A DNA stretch of 45,909 nucleotides from Acidimicrobiales bacterium (GTDB lineage: Bacteria; Actinomycetota; Acidimicrobiia; Acidimicrobiales; UBA8592). The position numbers and the translations under genes were made by a program. The stretch lies in contig JACERY010000014.1 of the NCBI GenBank assembly GCA_013912105.1, positions 1-45,909 on the forward strand. The letters are read 5' to 3'. This document shows positions 16,949 through 24,891 of this stretch, piece after piece (positions within the stretch are counted from its first letter, which is position 1; every line of letters begins with the position of its first letter). Below the pieces are notes generated by a model. The model was given only the letters and a program-made list of their open reading frames with translations. It was not told where the DNA came from and ran no database searches.

Positions 16949-16966
16949 GTAATTTGATCTAATTAC
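16949..16966. promoter_or_regulatory. 18-bp near-perfect palindrome, candidate operator
   Basis: GTAATTTGATCTAATTAC matches its own reverse complement at 8 of 9 symmetric positions. It lies in the 68-base gap between the divergent SnoaL-like and FDOR starts, 13 bases before the FDOR start codon, where repressor binding would block expression. Confidence 0.45.
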
Positions 16967-16979
16967 CTACAGTTAGGAC

Positions 16980-17513
16980 GTGGAAAATAGAACAAATAGT
17001 GGCGCATGGGAAACCAGAAGGAATATCTCTACATTCGTTCTTCCAGACGAAGAAATAGATCAGCTAATTGAAAACTCTAGTCATGCAGTTGTTTCTTGGG
17101 TGACTAAATCCCATGAACCAGTTACAGCCGTAATGCTTTACGTCATTGTTGATGGGCTAATTACAGTTACATCTACTACGAATCGTGCTAAATACCATGC
17201 GTGGAAAAGAAACCCAGCGGCATCATTTTGCATTTGGGACAGTAACGATATAGGTAAACAGGTTACTCTTCGAGGTGAAATAAAGATTCTTAAAGACGAT
17301 GACCTTCTTTACGCCTATACAAAAACTTTCCTTACACGAGCTATGGGAGGTACCCCCCCGACAAAGAGTCGATTAGATGCAGAGCTCGCTACATTTAAGG
17401 CTCCAGATAGACACATGATGCAATTGCATGTGCATTCAAAATTAAGTCATGATCTTAGCGCTCTCTTAGAGAAAGAGAAAACCGAGCGTTTGAGCGGGCG
17501 TGATGATAGCTGA
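16980..17513 (+). CDS. PPOX/FDOR-type flavin or F420-dependent oxidoreductase
   Basis: 177-residue split beta-barrel protein with the pyridoxamine-phosphate-oxidase-like core: HAVVSWVTKSHEPVTAVMLYVIVDG, then TVTSTTNRAKYHAWKRNPAASFCIWD, then QVTLRGEIKILKDDD. The TNRAKYHAWKRNP segment is where FMN or F420 phosphate groups bind (short form: AKYHAWKRNP). In actinobacteria such proteins commonly use coenzyme F420 to reduce unsaturated or aromatic substrates. The start is GTG 16980. The gene overlaps the next by 11 bases, so the three genes to 18350 form one operon with two MaoC-like subunits. Confidence 0.8.
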   Translation: MENRTNSGAWETRRNISTFVLPDEEIDQLIENSSHAVVSWVTKSHEPVTAVMLYVIVDGLITVTSTTNRAKYHAWKRNPAASFCIWDSNDIGKQVTLRGEIKILKDDDLLYAYTKTFLTRAMGGTPPTKSRLDAELATFKAPDRHMMQLHVHSKLSHDLSALLEKEKTERLSGRDDS

Positions 17514-17940
17514 AGAGGAGATATTAGGTTTAAGGGGATACAAATTCCCTGGAGGTATAAGGACGGTCGAATATTGGGAGAATTGGCTTTTGACGGACTG
17601 CACTACGTTGGAACAACTTCCTAACGATTTAGTCCACCCCATAGCACTCTTCCATGTACCGATTCAGGGAGCCGGATCTTCAATCTCGCATTTATTCTCT
17701 TTAGGGCAAGTATCCGGCGCTGGCTCTGTGGGCCTTGATGGTTATGACTGGGAATATTTCCAGCCATTAAAACAAGGCGTACCGTACTACTGCGAAGGAG
17801 AAGTGGTTGAAGTTGAGAGGGTCAGAACCGACTCAGGGAGAATTTATGATCGTTTTGTTTTTTCCATTAATCTTTCTACAGAAGATGGGCAGCTAGTAGC
17901 TAGAATAACTAACCATTGGCGTCTTTGGAGGCAACGATGA
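17503..17940 (+). CDS. MaoC-like hot-dog protein, subunit 1 of a split pair
   Basis: 145 residues from ATG 17503 (a GTG one codon earlier is also possible). The pattern GAGSSISHLFSLGQV, DWEYFQPLKQGVPYYCEGEVVEVER and FVFSINLSTEDGQLVARITN is that of the FAS1-like N-terminal half of double-hot-dog MaoC hydratases. It lacks the D-x4-H catalytic motif, which is in the next gene. Such pairs form heterodimeric (R)-specific enoyl-CoA hydratases, for example ChsH1/ChsH2 in mycobacterial cholesterol side-chain degradation. It overlaps the FDOR gene upstream and the partner gene downstream (ATGA). Confidence 0.75.
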   Translation: MIAEEEILGLRGYKFPGGIRTVEYWENWLLTDCTTLEQLPNDLVHPIALFHVPIQGAGSSISHLFSLGQVSGAGSVGLDGYDWEYFQPLKQGVPYYCEGEVVEVERVRTDSGRIYDRFVFSINLSTEDGQLVARITNHWRLWRQR

Positions 17941-18350
17941 TTGAGCTTTCTCCATTAATCGGAACTGATATTCCAACTTTGACCATAAATTCTGTTGATG
18001 AGTCGCGAATGAAAACTATGGCTGCACTACTGAGGGACCCATACCCTGTCCACTGGGACCATGAAGCGAATAAACAGATAGGGATTGGCAACAAAGTCAT
18101 AAATCAGGGGCCTCTAAATCTTTCTTACATAGCGAACATGTTAATTTATTGGCAAGGCCCAACTTGCATTAAGCGCCTTAAAGCGAAGTTTTTAAAACCC
18201 GTTTTTGGTGGTGATACAGTAATCGCTGGAGGAAAGGTATTAGAAGTATTGGACGATGCATCCTCTTTAGTCAACTGCGATATATGGCTATCTCGAGATC
18301 AGCAAACCGTTGTTTCTGGTGTAGCGGAAATTATTATTACTCGAAAGTAA
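17937..18350 (+). CDS. MaoC-like hydratase, catalytic subunit 2 of the split pair
   Basis: 137 residues from ATG 17937. This start overlaps the TGA of subunit 1 (ATGA) and has GGAGG at good spacing; an upstream in-frame start at 17916 is rejected. The hydratase-2 motif D34-PYPV-H39 provides the catalytic Asp and His that subunit 1 lacks. NQGPLNLSYIANMLIYW forms the long central hot-dog helix, and FGGDTVIAGGKV the following strand. Predicted to hydrate 2-enoyl-CoA to (R)-3-hydroxyacyl-CoA as a heterodimer with the upstream product. Bulky acyl-CoA substrates are usual for such split pairs, but none can be named here. Confidence 0.82.
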   Translation: MIELSPLIGTDIPTLTINSVDESRMKTMAALLRDPYPVHWDHEANKQIGIGNKVINQGPLNLSYIANMLIYWQGPTCIKRLKAKFLKPVFGGDTVIAGGKVLEVLDDASSLVNCDIWLSRDQQTVVSGVAEIIITRK

Positions 18351-18359
18351 ATTGTTTAC
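18347..18359. repeat. Short palindrome at convergent gene ends
   Basis: GTAAA, TTG, TTTAC spans the stop codons of the two convergent MaoC-like genes. Five-bp AT-rich arms only; at best a weak terminator. Confidence 0.2.
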
Positions 18360-18820
18360 AGATCTTTCTTAACGTGTACTAACGAAGGGCATGTCGAAGT
18401 GAAAAGAATCTCATCTGTTTTAGTAATCATTCGATAGTTATGAATAACTACTCCCCTATTAGGATTTTTGTCAGAAAGACGTTTCTCGACTAGATGACTT
18501 TCTGATCTGAAACTAACTTCTGGCCGCAACGGATTTGGGAATCGGAAATTATCGAATCCCATGCCAGCTATCCATGCGATGTCACCATTAACTTCCAAGT
18601 TTAATTTATTCCAGATGGCGAATGTGAAAGTCCCAGATGCTATTAATCCGCCAAACGGGGAATCTTTAGCTAGAACTGGGTCGATATGAAAATACTGTCG
18701 ATCATAGTTATGGGAAAATTCAATTAACTCCTTTTCACTGGCTTCGTACCATCTTGAAGTTAATTCCTCTCCGACGACGAGGTCATGGAAATACCGAGAT
18801 GTTGTGTGTGGCGGTCCCAC
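18356..18820 (-). CDS. MaoC-family dehydratase (stand-alone)
   Basis: 154 residues if started at GTG 18820, four bases after the stop of the upstream CoA transferase and 10 nt after AAGGAA. ATG 18853 and TTG 18880 are longer alternatives that run into the upstream gene. RYFHDLVVGEEL is the classical MaoC N-terminus. The hydratase motif D-RQYF-H is intact in NYDRQYFHIDP and followed by FGGLIASG. A complete single-domain hydratase, unlike the split pair on the other strand. Last gene of the minus-strand operon 22979 to 18356 (amidohydrolase, acyl-CoA dehydrogenase, SDR, CoA transferase, MaoC). It probably hydrates the enoyl-CoA made by the dehydrogenase. Confidence 0.85.
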   Translation of the reverse strand: MGPPHTTSRYFHDLVVGEELTSRWYEASEKELIEFSHNYDRQYFHIDPVLAKDSPFGGLIASGTFTFAIWNKLNLEVNGDIAWIAGMGFDNFRFPNPLRPEVSFRSESHLVEKRLSDKNPNRGVVIHNYRMITKTDEILFTSTCPSLVHVKKDL

Positions 18821-18824
18821 TAGA

Positions 18825-20042
18825 TTAATGTTCCTTGGAGAACAAAACTCCATTTTCTTCAAGCTCTCTAATATCTTCAAAATTTATATCTAATAAATCA
18901 CTTAGCACTTCAAAATTATGTTGTCCTAGTGCAGCTGCTATGTGATTATCGTCAGGCAGTGGGTCCGAACTTTTGAATGGGAATCCGGGAATTTGTACGT
19001 CTCCAACCCTAGGATCATGTACCGTCCTGACAGTTCCTCTTTCAAGGAAATGAGGATGAGTTAGTGCGTCCTGCGGAGCAAGGGACGGTCCGCTTGGCAC
19101 GCGATGTCCTTGCAATATCTCTAATACGGCATTATCTGTTTCATACGTTGACATCCACTCTTCAATGATCGCAGTCAAGGCATCCCTATTCTCTAAACGT
19201 GCAGGATTACCTAAAAACCTTGGGTCTTCCAGTAGATCAAGTCTTCCCATCGCTTTGTAAAGGTTAGGTATTTGAGCCTCAGCACATAAAATAATAATCC
19301 ATCCTTCTGGTCCTTTGAAGGATCCGGCAGGAGCAAGCATTTGAAATTGGGTTCCTTGCCTCATTGGAACATATTCACCTTTCGTCATTGAGGAGGCGTG
19401 AACAGGTACGTCCTGCATATGGAATAATGCGTCCACCATTGAAATATCTAAGTGTGTTCCCTTCCCAGTTCGCTCTCTATGAAATAACGCGTGCCCGATC
19501 GCCGCAAATGCGTGAACTCCGGCGTTAGTGTCACCCATCCCAATCCCAACGAACATAGGAGGCCTATCTGGTTCTCCTGTCATGTGCATTATTCCTGCAT
19601 AACCCTGAGCTATCAGATCGAAACAAGGGAGAGATGACAGGGGCCCTGTCTGGCCAAACCCTGAAATAGATGCCATTATTATTTTTTCATTTTTTTCTTG
19701 TAATGTCGCATACCCCAGGCCCTTTCTTTCCATTACACCTGGACTAAAATTTTCGACTACCACATCAACATGTTCTGCCATCTGTAGGACAATTTCTTTC
19801 CCATCGGCAGTATTTATATCTACGCAAATGCTTCGTTTACCTCGGTTTTGCTGAATATGAGTTCCTGCCCGTTTATTAATCCGTGGTGAAGTTGATCGAT
19901 TTGGGTCCCCGTATGGTGGTTGCTCTACTTTGATAACATCAGCTCCAAGTTCTACTAGCAATCTAGTGCAAGCAGGTCCGGCTAAGTATCGTGTTAGGTC
20001 TAAAACCTTTACACCTTCTAACCATCTATTTGTAGATGACAT
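18825..20042 (-). CDS. Family III (CaiB/BaiF) CoA transferase, second of two
   Basis: 405 residues. N-terminal VKVLDLTRYLAGPACTRLL and LGADVIKVEQP are family signatures; VVENFSPGVMERKGLGY and IMASISGFGQTGPL follow. The catalytic Asp is in GIGMGDTNAGVHAFAAIG. It transfers CoA to a free acid. ATG 20042 has AAGGGGAAA upstream. It sits 30 bases after the SDR and before the MaoC gene in a tight operon, where it would activate the substrate for the acyl-CoA dehydrogenase. Different from the copy at 15136 in length of the central insert and in sequence. Confidence 0.93.
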   Translation of the reverse strand: MSSTNRWLEGVKVLDLTRYLAGPACTRLLVELGADVIKVEQPPYGDPNRSTSPRINKRAGTHIQQNRGKRSICVDINTADGKEIVLQMAEHVDVVVENFSPGVMERKGLGYATLQEKNEKIIMASISGFGQTGPLSSLPCFDLIAQGYAGIMHMTGEPDRPPMFVGIGMGDTNAGVHAFAAIGHALFHRERTGKGTHLDISMVDALFHMQDVPVHASSMTKGEYVPMRQGTQFQMLAPAGSFKGPEGWIIILCAEAQIPNLYKAMGRLDLLEDPRFLGNPARLENRDALTAIIEEWMSTYETDNAVLEILQGHRVPSGPSLAPQDALTHPHFLERGTVRTVHDPRVGDVQIPGFPFKSSDPLPDDNHIAAALGQHNFEVLSDLLDINFEDIRELEENGVLFSKEH

Positions 20043-20072
20043 ATTTCCCCTTTTCTTTCTACTTTGTGTGCT

Positions 20073-20849
20073 TTAGGCGAAGACCCAACCACCATCAACT
20101 GGTATTACAGCACCATTTATCTGACTAGCACGTTCACTGACCAGAAAAGCGACTATATCCCCGAGGCTCTCAGGTGTGGAAATCTGTTCCGTTAATGTAG
20201 GCATGAACTCACTAGCTGCCCATTGTTCTAGAGTTTCCCAATCACCTGTAATTCCCTGTTTCATTGCTTTCCGAGTAATCATTTCTTTAACTTCTGCGGT
20301 AGCTATCATTCCTGGGTTTAATAAATTAACTGTTATCCCGCTAGCTTTCAGTTCGATAGCTAGACTTTTAGTGATGGGTTCAAGAGCTGCTTTTGATCCG
20401 TAGTATCCCGGACTGTGGGTACCAGGTCGTAAAGTTCCCATTGTTCCGATAAAAAGAACTCTTCCCCAGTTGGTTGCTTTCATTCCTTGAATTACAGCTT
20501 GAGTCATTGAAATACCGATCATGACATTTTCCGCCCATTCGTTCTCCCAAGAGCTGGGAGATTCCCAAGATGAGGATTTCGGTGAACCATAGTTATTAAC
20601 TAAGATATCGACGTTTGGAACAGCAGATTTTATCTCCTCGAAATCTACCGAATGTAGATCCAACTCTAAAGATGAAAAAGAGTTACCGGATTCTTCTAGG
20701 TAGTCGCAAACTTCTTTCGTTTGACCTTTCTCAAACCCATGAACAATAACATGTGCACCTTCGTGCGCAAGACGTGCAGCTATACCTGCGCCTGTCCCGC
20801 GGTAACTACCGGTTATTAAGGCTACTTTCCCGTTAAGACCAAGTTCCAT
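20073..20849 (-). CDS. SDR-family oxidoreductase
   Basis: 258-residue classical SDR: TGSYRGTGAGIA cofactor motif at 14-25, NNYGSPK in the NNAG position, and catalytic Tyr/Lys in YYGSKAALEP. C-terminal VIPVDGGWVFA. Its ATG overlaps the last base of the acyl-CoA dehydrogenase stop (TAATG), so the two are translationally coupled. In this operon it would oxidise the 3-hydroxyacyl-CoA formed by the MaoC hydratase, giving a full dehydrogenase-hydratase-dehydrogenase sequence. That order is inferred from context. Confidence 0.9.
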   Translation of the reverse strand: MELGLNGKVALITGSYRGTGAGIAARLAHEGAHVIVHGFEKGQTKEVCDYLEESGNSFSSLELDLHSVDFEEIKSAVPNVDILVNNYGSPKSSSWESPSSWENEWAENVMIGISMTQAVIQGMKATNWGRVLFIGTMGTLRPGTHSPGYYGSKAALEPITKSLAIELKASGITVNLLNPGMIATAEVKEMITRKAMKQGITGDWETLEQWAASEFMPTLTEQISTPESLGDIVAFLVSERASQINGAVIPVDGGWVFA

Positions 20850-21964
20850 TACACTCGAGGTTCCCTTGGCAAACCCAGAACACGCTCTCCTAGAATATTT
20901 CGCATAATATCGGAAGTGCCGCCCTGAATTGTATAGGCAGGTGCGTACGCTATCCCTTGCTCAAGAGATGGGCCGGCAATTGCTCCAACCCCAAGTATTC
21001 GTGCTGCGAAATTTGCTACTTTTTGTTCATGTTCAGTGCAAAATGCTTTAGTTGCTGCACTAAATCCTTTGAGTGACTGCCCCAGTGCCCCTTTGTAAAC
21101 CAATATACGGCCTATACGATAACCTGTTTCCAGTTTTGCTATTTCTTGACGTACTACTGGGTTTTCAAGATCCGCTGCTTTGCAGGCTTTCTCAAATAAA
21201 AGCCAATTTGACATTAACCGGTCTATTCCACCTCGTTCATTTTCCAATTGAGACATTGTTTGAGAGAAAGCGTTATTCTCTTCACCGACTAGATTTTCTA
21301 CCGGAACCTTAACGTCGGTGAAAAAGATTTCACAAAAATGTTCGTTTCTAACGGAATCGACGATTGTACGAACCTCTATTCCTTCTATATCCATGGGGAC
21401 GATAAGTTCGCTTAGCCCCCTATGCGGAGGTCCTTCATTTGAAGTTCGGACTATTAGATAACAGTATTCAGATATAGCAGCAATGCTTGTCCAAATTTTT
21501 TGTCCGTTCACTATGTAATAATCGCCTTCCCTTTTAGCAAAAGTTTGAAGTGAAGCTAAATCGGATCCTGAATCAGGCTCGCTCATCCCGATACACCATG
21601 TTGATTCTCCAGATATCATGTCAGGGAGGAATCGTTTCTGTTGATCTTCGTTTCCATATGCACATATAGAAGGGCCCATTTGACGGTCAGCTACCCAACT
21701 AGCAGCTATAGGAGCTCCGACTTTAAGCATCTCTTCAGCAACTATTATTCTTTCAATACCAGGCCTACCTCCACCACCATGTTCAATCGGCCATGTCATC
21801 CCTATCCAACCTTCACTAGCTAAGATCTTGGAAAATTCTTTTGAATAACCATTAATCCAAGAGTCATCGTAAGATCCAAAATTCTTTACTCCCTCCTCTG
21901 CTACAAACTGTGCCCTTAGCCTTAGGTCTGTTAAATCGTTGGGAAAAGAAAAGTCAAAAGTCAT
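20849..21964 (-). CDS. Acyl-CoA dehydrogenase family protein
   Basis: 371 residues. FAD and substrate segments are visible: WPIEHGGGGRPGIERIIVAEE, WCIGMSEPDSGSDL, DYYIVNGQKIWTS and the C-terminal IQGGTSDIMRNILGERVLGLPR (key part GGTSDIMRNILGER). The position of the medium-chain catalytic Glu, just before GTS, is Gly here, as in many actinobacterial FadE types; the base must lie elsewhere or come from a partner, and no second dehydrogenase is in the operon. It introduces a 2,3-double bond into acyl-CoA, passing electrons to ETF. Coupled to the SDR downstream; 7 bases after the amidohydrolase. Confidence 0.93.
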   Translation of the reverse strand: MTFDFSFPNDLTDLRLRAQFVAEEGVKNFGSYDDSWINGYSKEFSKILASEGWIGMTWPIEHGGGGRPGIERIIVAEEMLKVGAPIAASWVADRQMGPSICAYGNEDQQKRFLPDMISGESTWCIGMSEPDSGSDLASLQTFAKREGDYYIVNGQKIWTSIAAISEYCYLIVRTSNEGPPHRGLSELIVPMDIEGIEVRTIVDSVRNEHFCEIFFTDVKVPVENLVGEENNAFSQTMSQLENERGGIDRLMSNWLLFEKACKAADLENPVVRQEIAKLETGYRIGRILVYKGALGQSLKGFSAATKAFCTEHEQKVANFAARILGVGAIAGPSLEQGIAYAPAYTIQGGTSDIMRNILGERVLGLPREPRV

Positions 21965-21971
21965 AGAGTTC

Positions 21972-22979
21972 CTAATTGATGCTGTAAACGTTACAGGCAG
22001 TTCTAGAAAAGAGGTCAGTTTTCTCAGTTTCTGTAAATGAGTTTGTTATTTTCTGAAATGCATTCCAAATAACTGAATAAGGAAGAGATTGTCTATCAAC
22101 AGGGTAATTTGATTCAAACATGCATTTCTTTGTTCCAAAAGTTTCAATACACCAGAGGATTTTGCTTTCCCATCTTGCTACGACCTGATCGGATGAAGGT
22201 GGCTTTTCTCCTGTTGCCCATCCAGTAGCGAAATAATTATCCATTCCTATGCCACCAATTTTCATGTATACGTTGCCACAAGTTGACAGCTCATTTAGCT
22301 TCGATTTCCAAATTTCTGTTACTACATCTGTTTGGGTACTCCACTTTCCTATATTCAAAGGAGCGGCAAGGTGATTGATAATTATGGTCGTTTCTGGAGT
22401 ACTCCTTGCTAGGGATACTAGTTCACCCAACTGGTCGAAATATATCCAAGAATCAAAGGTGTAATTATATTGCGAAAGCTTCGACACACCGTCTCGGAAA
22501 AGCTTAGAGCTCATCAGGCCTTCTGTAGGTTTTGTGTGAGCGATAGATATTTCTGGATCATCGCTCCATGCAGTTGCGTGACGGATTCCCTTTAAAAGCC
22601 CAGCTGACAAATCACTGTGAGCGACTAGTACTGCATCTAACTCATTACCTAACGCTAGATCTGCGAATGAAACTATCCCTGAAATTCTAGTTCCATTTAA
22701 TTTCTCTATGCGTTTAGCTTCATTAACAACGAAGGCAGTTTCGCCTAGAGGTCGAAGTTTTTTTTCAGATTCCTTGTCATACTCCGCTAAGCATTCAACG
22801 AACACGGTGTCCGTTACGTTGTGGCTTCGACTCGTGTCTTTGAAAAGTTCTTCAGCAAGGTAACGGCTGCCTCCCCTTTCCCACAAATGATGATGCGGAT
22901 CAACGATTCTCTGGTCAGCGTCAACAGGTCTTTCTTCTCCAAGCTCAATCCAACTCAATCGGTCTAGGTCCATCACCAC
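21972..22979 (-). CDS. Amidohydrolase-2 family TIM-barrel hydrolase (lactonase-like)
   Basis: 335 residues. The N-terminal IVDPHHHLWERGG is the metal-binding strand 1 motif of the Amidohydro_2 family that includes L-fuconolactonase and 2-pyrone-4,6-dicarboxylate lactonase. IINHLAAP gives the middle His, and the C-terminal MFESNYPVD replaces the usual FGSDxP, with Asn in place of the catalytic Asp, a known variant in this branch. Probably opens a lactone or cleaves a C-N or C-C bond. First gene of the minus-strand operon to 18356, and divergent from a second amidohydrolase of the ACMSD-like branch. Confidence 0.85.
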   Translation of the reverse strand: MVMDLDRLSWIELGEERPVDADQRIVDPHHHLWERGGSRYLAEELFKDTSRSHNVTDTVFVECLAEYDKESEKKLRPLGETAFVVNEAKRIEKLNGTRISGIVSFADLALGNELDAVLVAHSDLSAGLLKGIRHATAWSDDPEISIAHTKPTEGLMSSKLFRDGVSKLSQYNYTFDSWIYFDQLGELVSLARSTPETTIIINHLAAPLNIGKWSTQTDVVTEIWKSKLNELSTCGNVYMKIGGIGMDNYFATGWATGEKPPSSDQVVARWESKILWCIETFGTKKCMFESNYPVDRQSLPYSVIWNAFQKITNSFTETEKTDLFSRTACNVYSIN

Positions 22980-23006
22980 TAACTTACTAACATTAACTGC
23001 TTTCTT

Positions 23007-23064
23007 CTAATTTCAGCTTGCTCTCCTCTGATACTGGAACTAGTGAAGTTTGTTTTGAAATTAG
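23007..23064. promoter_or_regulatory. Inverted repeat in the divergent amidohydrolase intergenic region
   Basis: CTAATTTCA (23007-23015) and TGAAATTAG (23056-23064) are perfect 9-bp inverted copies separated by 40 bases. TTAGCGA also occurs as a direct repeat at 23061 and 23082, 21 bp apart. ACTAGT occurs at 23038 and 23067. These could be regulator sites controlling both divergent genes. Confidence 0.35.
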
Positions 23065-23098
23065 CGACTAGTCTATTGATGTTAGCGATTGAGGTGAT

Positions 23099-24088
23099 AT
23101 GACGGGTTTTATAGATGTCCATGGGCATGTAGTGCTCCAAGAAAGTATGGGGGCTGCCGGTCCGGCTTGTGGCCCGGAACTTGGAGCGCACCCAGACGGG
23201 ACACCTTGGTTTCGCGTTGGTGATTGGCGACTTGATGGAGTTGCTTATAAGGAATCATTATTTATGCAAGCCAAACTTCGGCTGGAGTCCATGGATGAAG
23301 CTGGAATTGACCTTCAAGCTCTTTCACCGAATCCACTGACTTATCTTCATTGGATCAATCAAGAAGACGCAAAAAATTACTGTCGAACCCATAATGAAGC
23401 AATGGCTAATCTTGTCAGTTCTTACAAAGATCGATTTCTAGGCTTTTGTTCATTACCTATGCAAGATATTGATGCTGCTATTGCAGAGTTAGAGTATTCC
23501 GTGAAGGATCTTGGACTTATTGGCGGCTATATTGGCACAGATTTTGGAACTGATTTCGATGACCCTGCAATGGATTCACTTTATTCTGCTTGTTGCGATT
23601 TAGATGTTCCTTTGTTCATACATCCGGCTCCCTCTGGACTTGATGGCCCATTGCGTGACTCTCGAATGCGTAAATATGACCTTGATTTAGTTATTGAGTT
23701 TTCTTATGAGGAATTAGTAGCAACATCTATGATCATTTTTGGTGGAGTAACAGAACGATTCCCCGATCTAGATATCTGCATTTCTCATGGAGGAGGATCA
23801 ACTATGCTCCACCGTTCAAAATTACGGCTACTCGCAGAAAGGCGCCCCTCGTCACCTGACTGGATTAAGGAGCCAGGGGCTTTTGACAAAGCGTTAGATC
23901 ACCTTTGGTTTGACTGTCATGTTTCCGGAAAGGCTGAATTTGAGTTTGCGCTCTCTCAGATAGGAACAGGTCGTCTTGTTTTCGGTACAAATTTTGGAGG
24001 GTGGGATTCTGGTTCAGCCCATTATCCTGTTCAGTTCGCCGAGGAACTGAACGCTAACGCTAAGAGACTCTTACGATTGAGAAGCTAG
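23099..24088 (+). CDS. Amidohydrolase family protein (ACMSD-like)
   Basis: 329 residues. H8-G-H10 on strand 1, PLFIHPAP and CISHGGGS give the metal-binding histidines. FGTNFGGWD takes the place of FGSDxP, again with Asn where Asp is typical. The architecture fits the aminocarboxymuconate-semialdehyde decarboxylase branch of Amidohydro_2, whose members decarboxylate or hydrolyse ring-cleavage products. It is divergent from the lactonase-like paralogue and convergent with an SDR. Two amidohydrolases side by side suggest processing of cyclic intermediates. The exact reaction is not determinable. Confidence 0.85.
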   Translation: MTGFIDVHGHVVLQESMGAAGPACGPELGAHPDGTPWFRVGDWRLDGVAYKESLFMQAKLRLESMDEAGIDLQALSPNPLTYLHWINQEDAKNYCRTHNEAMANLVSSYKDRFLGFCSLPMQDIDAAIAELEYSVKDLGLIGGYIGTDFGTDFDDPAMDSLYSACCDLDVPLFIHPAPSGLDGPLRDSRMRKYDLDLVIEFSYEELVATSMIIFGGVTERFPDLDICISHGGGSTMLHRSKLRLLAERRPSSPDWIKEPGAFDKALDHLWFDCHVSGKAEFEFALSQIGTGRLVFGTNFGGWDSGSAHYPVQFAEELNANAKRLLRLRS

Positions 24089-24103
24089 TCATTTCTGCGT
24101 TTC

Positions 24104-24865
24104 TTATTCCTGTGTAACTCCTAAGCCTAATCCCCCATCAATTGTTAAGACATTGCCAGTCGCCCATTTAGCGTTTACTAAATATTCAAAAGCTTCAGCT
24201 ACTTCTAAAGGTGTCCCTGGCCGCCCTAGTGCATGTAGATTTCCCATGCTTTCAAGTCGTGAGTCTGATTCATCTTGAGTAGATAGCCCTGCTCTTACAT
24301 TGATTTGTGTTGGAACTCCGCCTGGCCGAACGCATCCAACCCTTATTCCGTCTTTCCCCAGCTCTGCCGCTAAAACGCCGGTGAGTGATTCAAGCGCTCC
24401 CTTTGTCGCAGCGTAAGGTGATGCATTGGGGAATGCCCTCTGTGTATGGACTGACCCGACAAACAGAACGCAACCCTGTGACTCCTTTAATGCCATGTAG
24501 GATTCCTTGACCAGCATCATTCCAGCTATCACATTTGAATGAAAAACTTCCAAAAGTTTTTCTTCTTCAAAATCTTGAACATCGCATCTGTACATATTTC
24601 CAGCATTACTAATTAGCGCATCTAAACAACCACCATGGCTAATTGCTTTATTTACCATTTCCTTTCGGGAGTCGCCTGAAGTCACGTCTCCTACGATATA
24701 CGAGGCTTGTGGACCTAAATCCTTGACCACCTCTATCAAGTTCTGTTCTCTTCGTCCGGTGATGACCACACGTGCTCCTCGATCAACGAAGTGCCTGGCA
24801 ATCCCTTCTCCGATACCAGATCCGCCGCCGGTTATTAATACTGATTTTTTAGTTAATGCGCTCAT
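24104..24865 (-). CDS. SDR-family oxidoreductase
   Basis: 253 residues: TGGGSGIGEGIA cofactor loop (about 11-22), SNAGNMYR in the NNAG position, and catalytic Ser (FVGSVHTQ) with YAATK. GNVLTIDGGLGLG at the C-terminus. ATG 24865 faces ATG 24892 of the next SDR, leaving only 26 bases between the two starts, so their promoters must overlap the other gene. Unknown alcohol or ketone substrate. Confidence 0.9.
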   Translation of the reverse strand: MSALTKKSVLITGGGSGIGEGIARHFVDRGARVVITGRREQNLIEVVKDLGPQASYIVGDVTSGDSRKEMVNKAISHGGCLDALISNAGNMYRCDVQDFEEEKLLEVFHSNVIAGMMLVKESYMALKESQGCVLFVGSVHTQRAFPNASPYAATKGALESLTGVLAAELGKDGIRVGCVRPGGVPTQINVRAGLSTQDESDSRLESMGNLHALGRPGTPLEVAEAFEYLVNAKWATGNVLTIDGGLGLGVTQE

Positions 24866-24891
24866 GGCTATTTTCTCCTAGTCTTAAATAT

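Noticed and set aside
22979..23191. 70-residue minus-strand ORF in the amidohydrolase gap
   Set aside because: It covers the start of the plus-strand amidohydrolase, shows no domain, and is low-complexity in composition; taken as a shadow.
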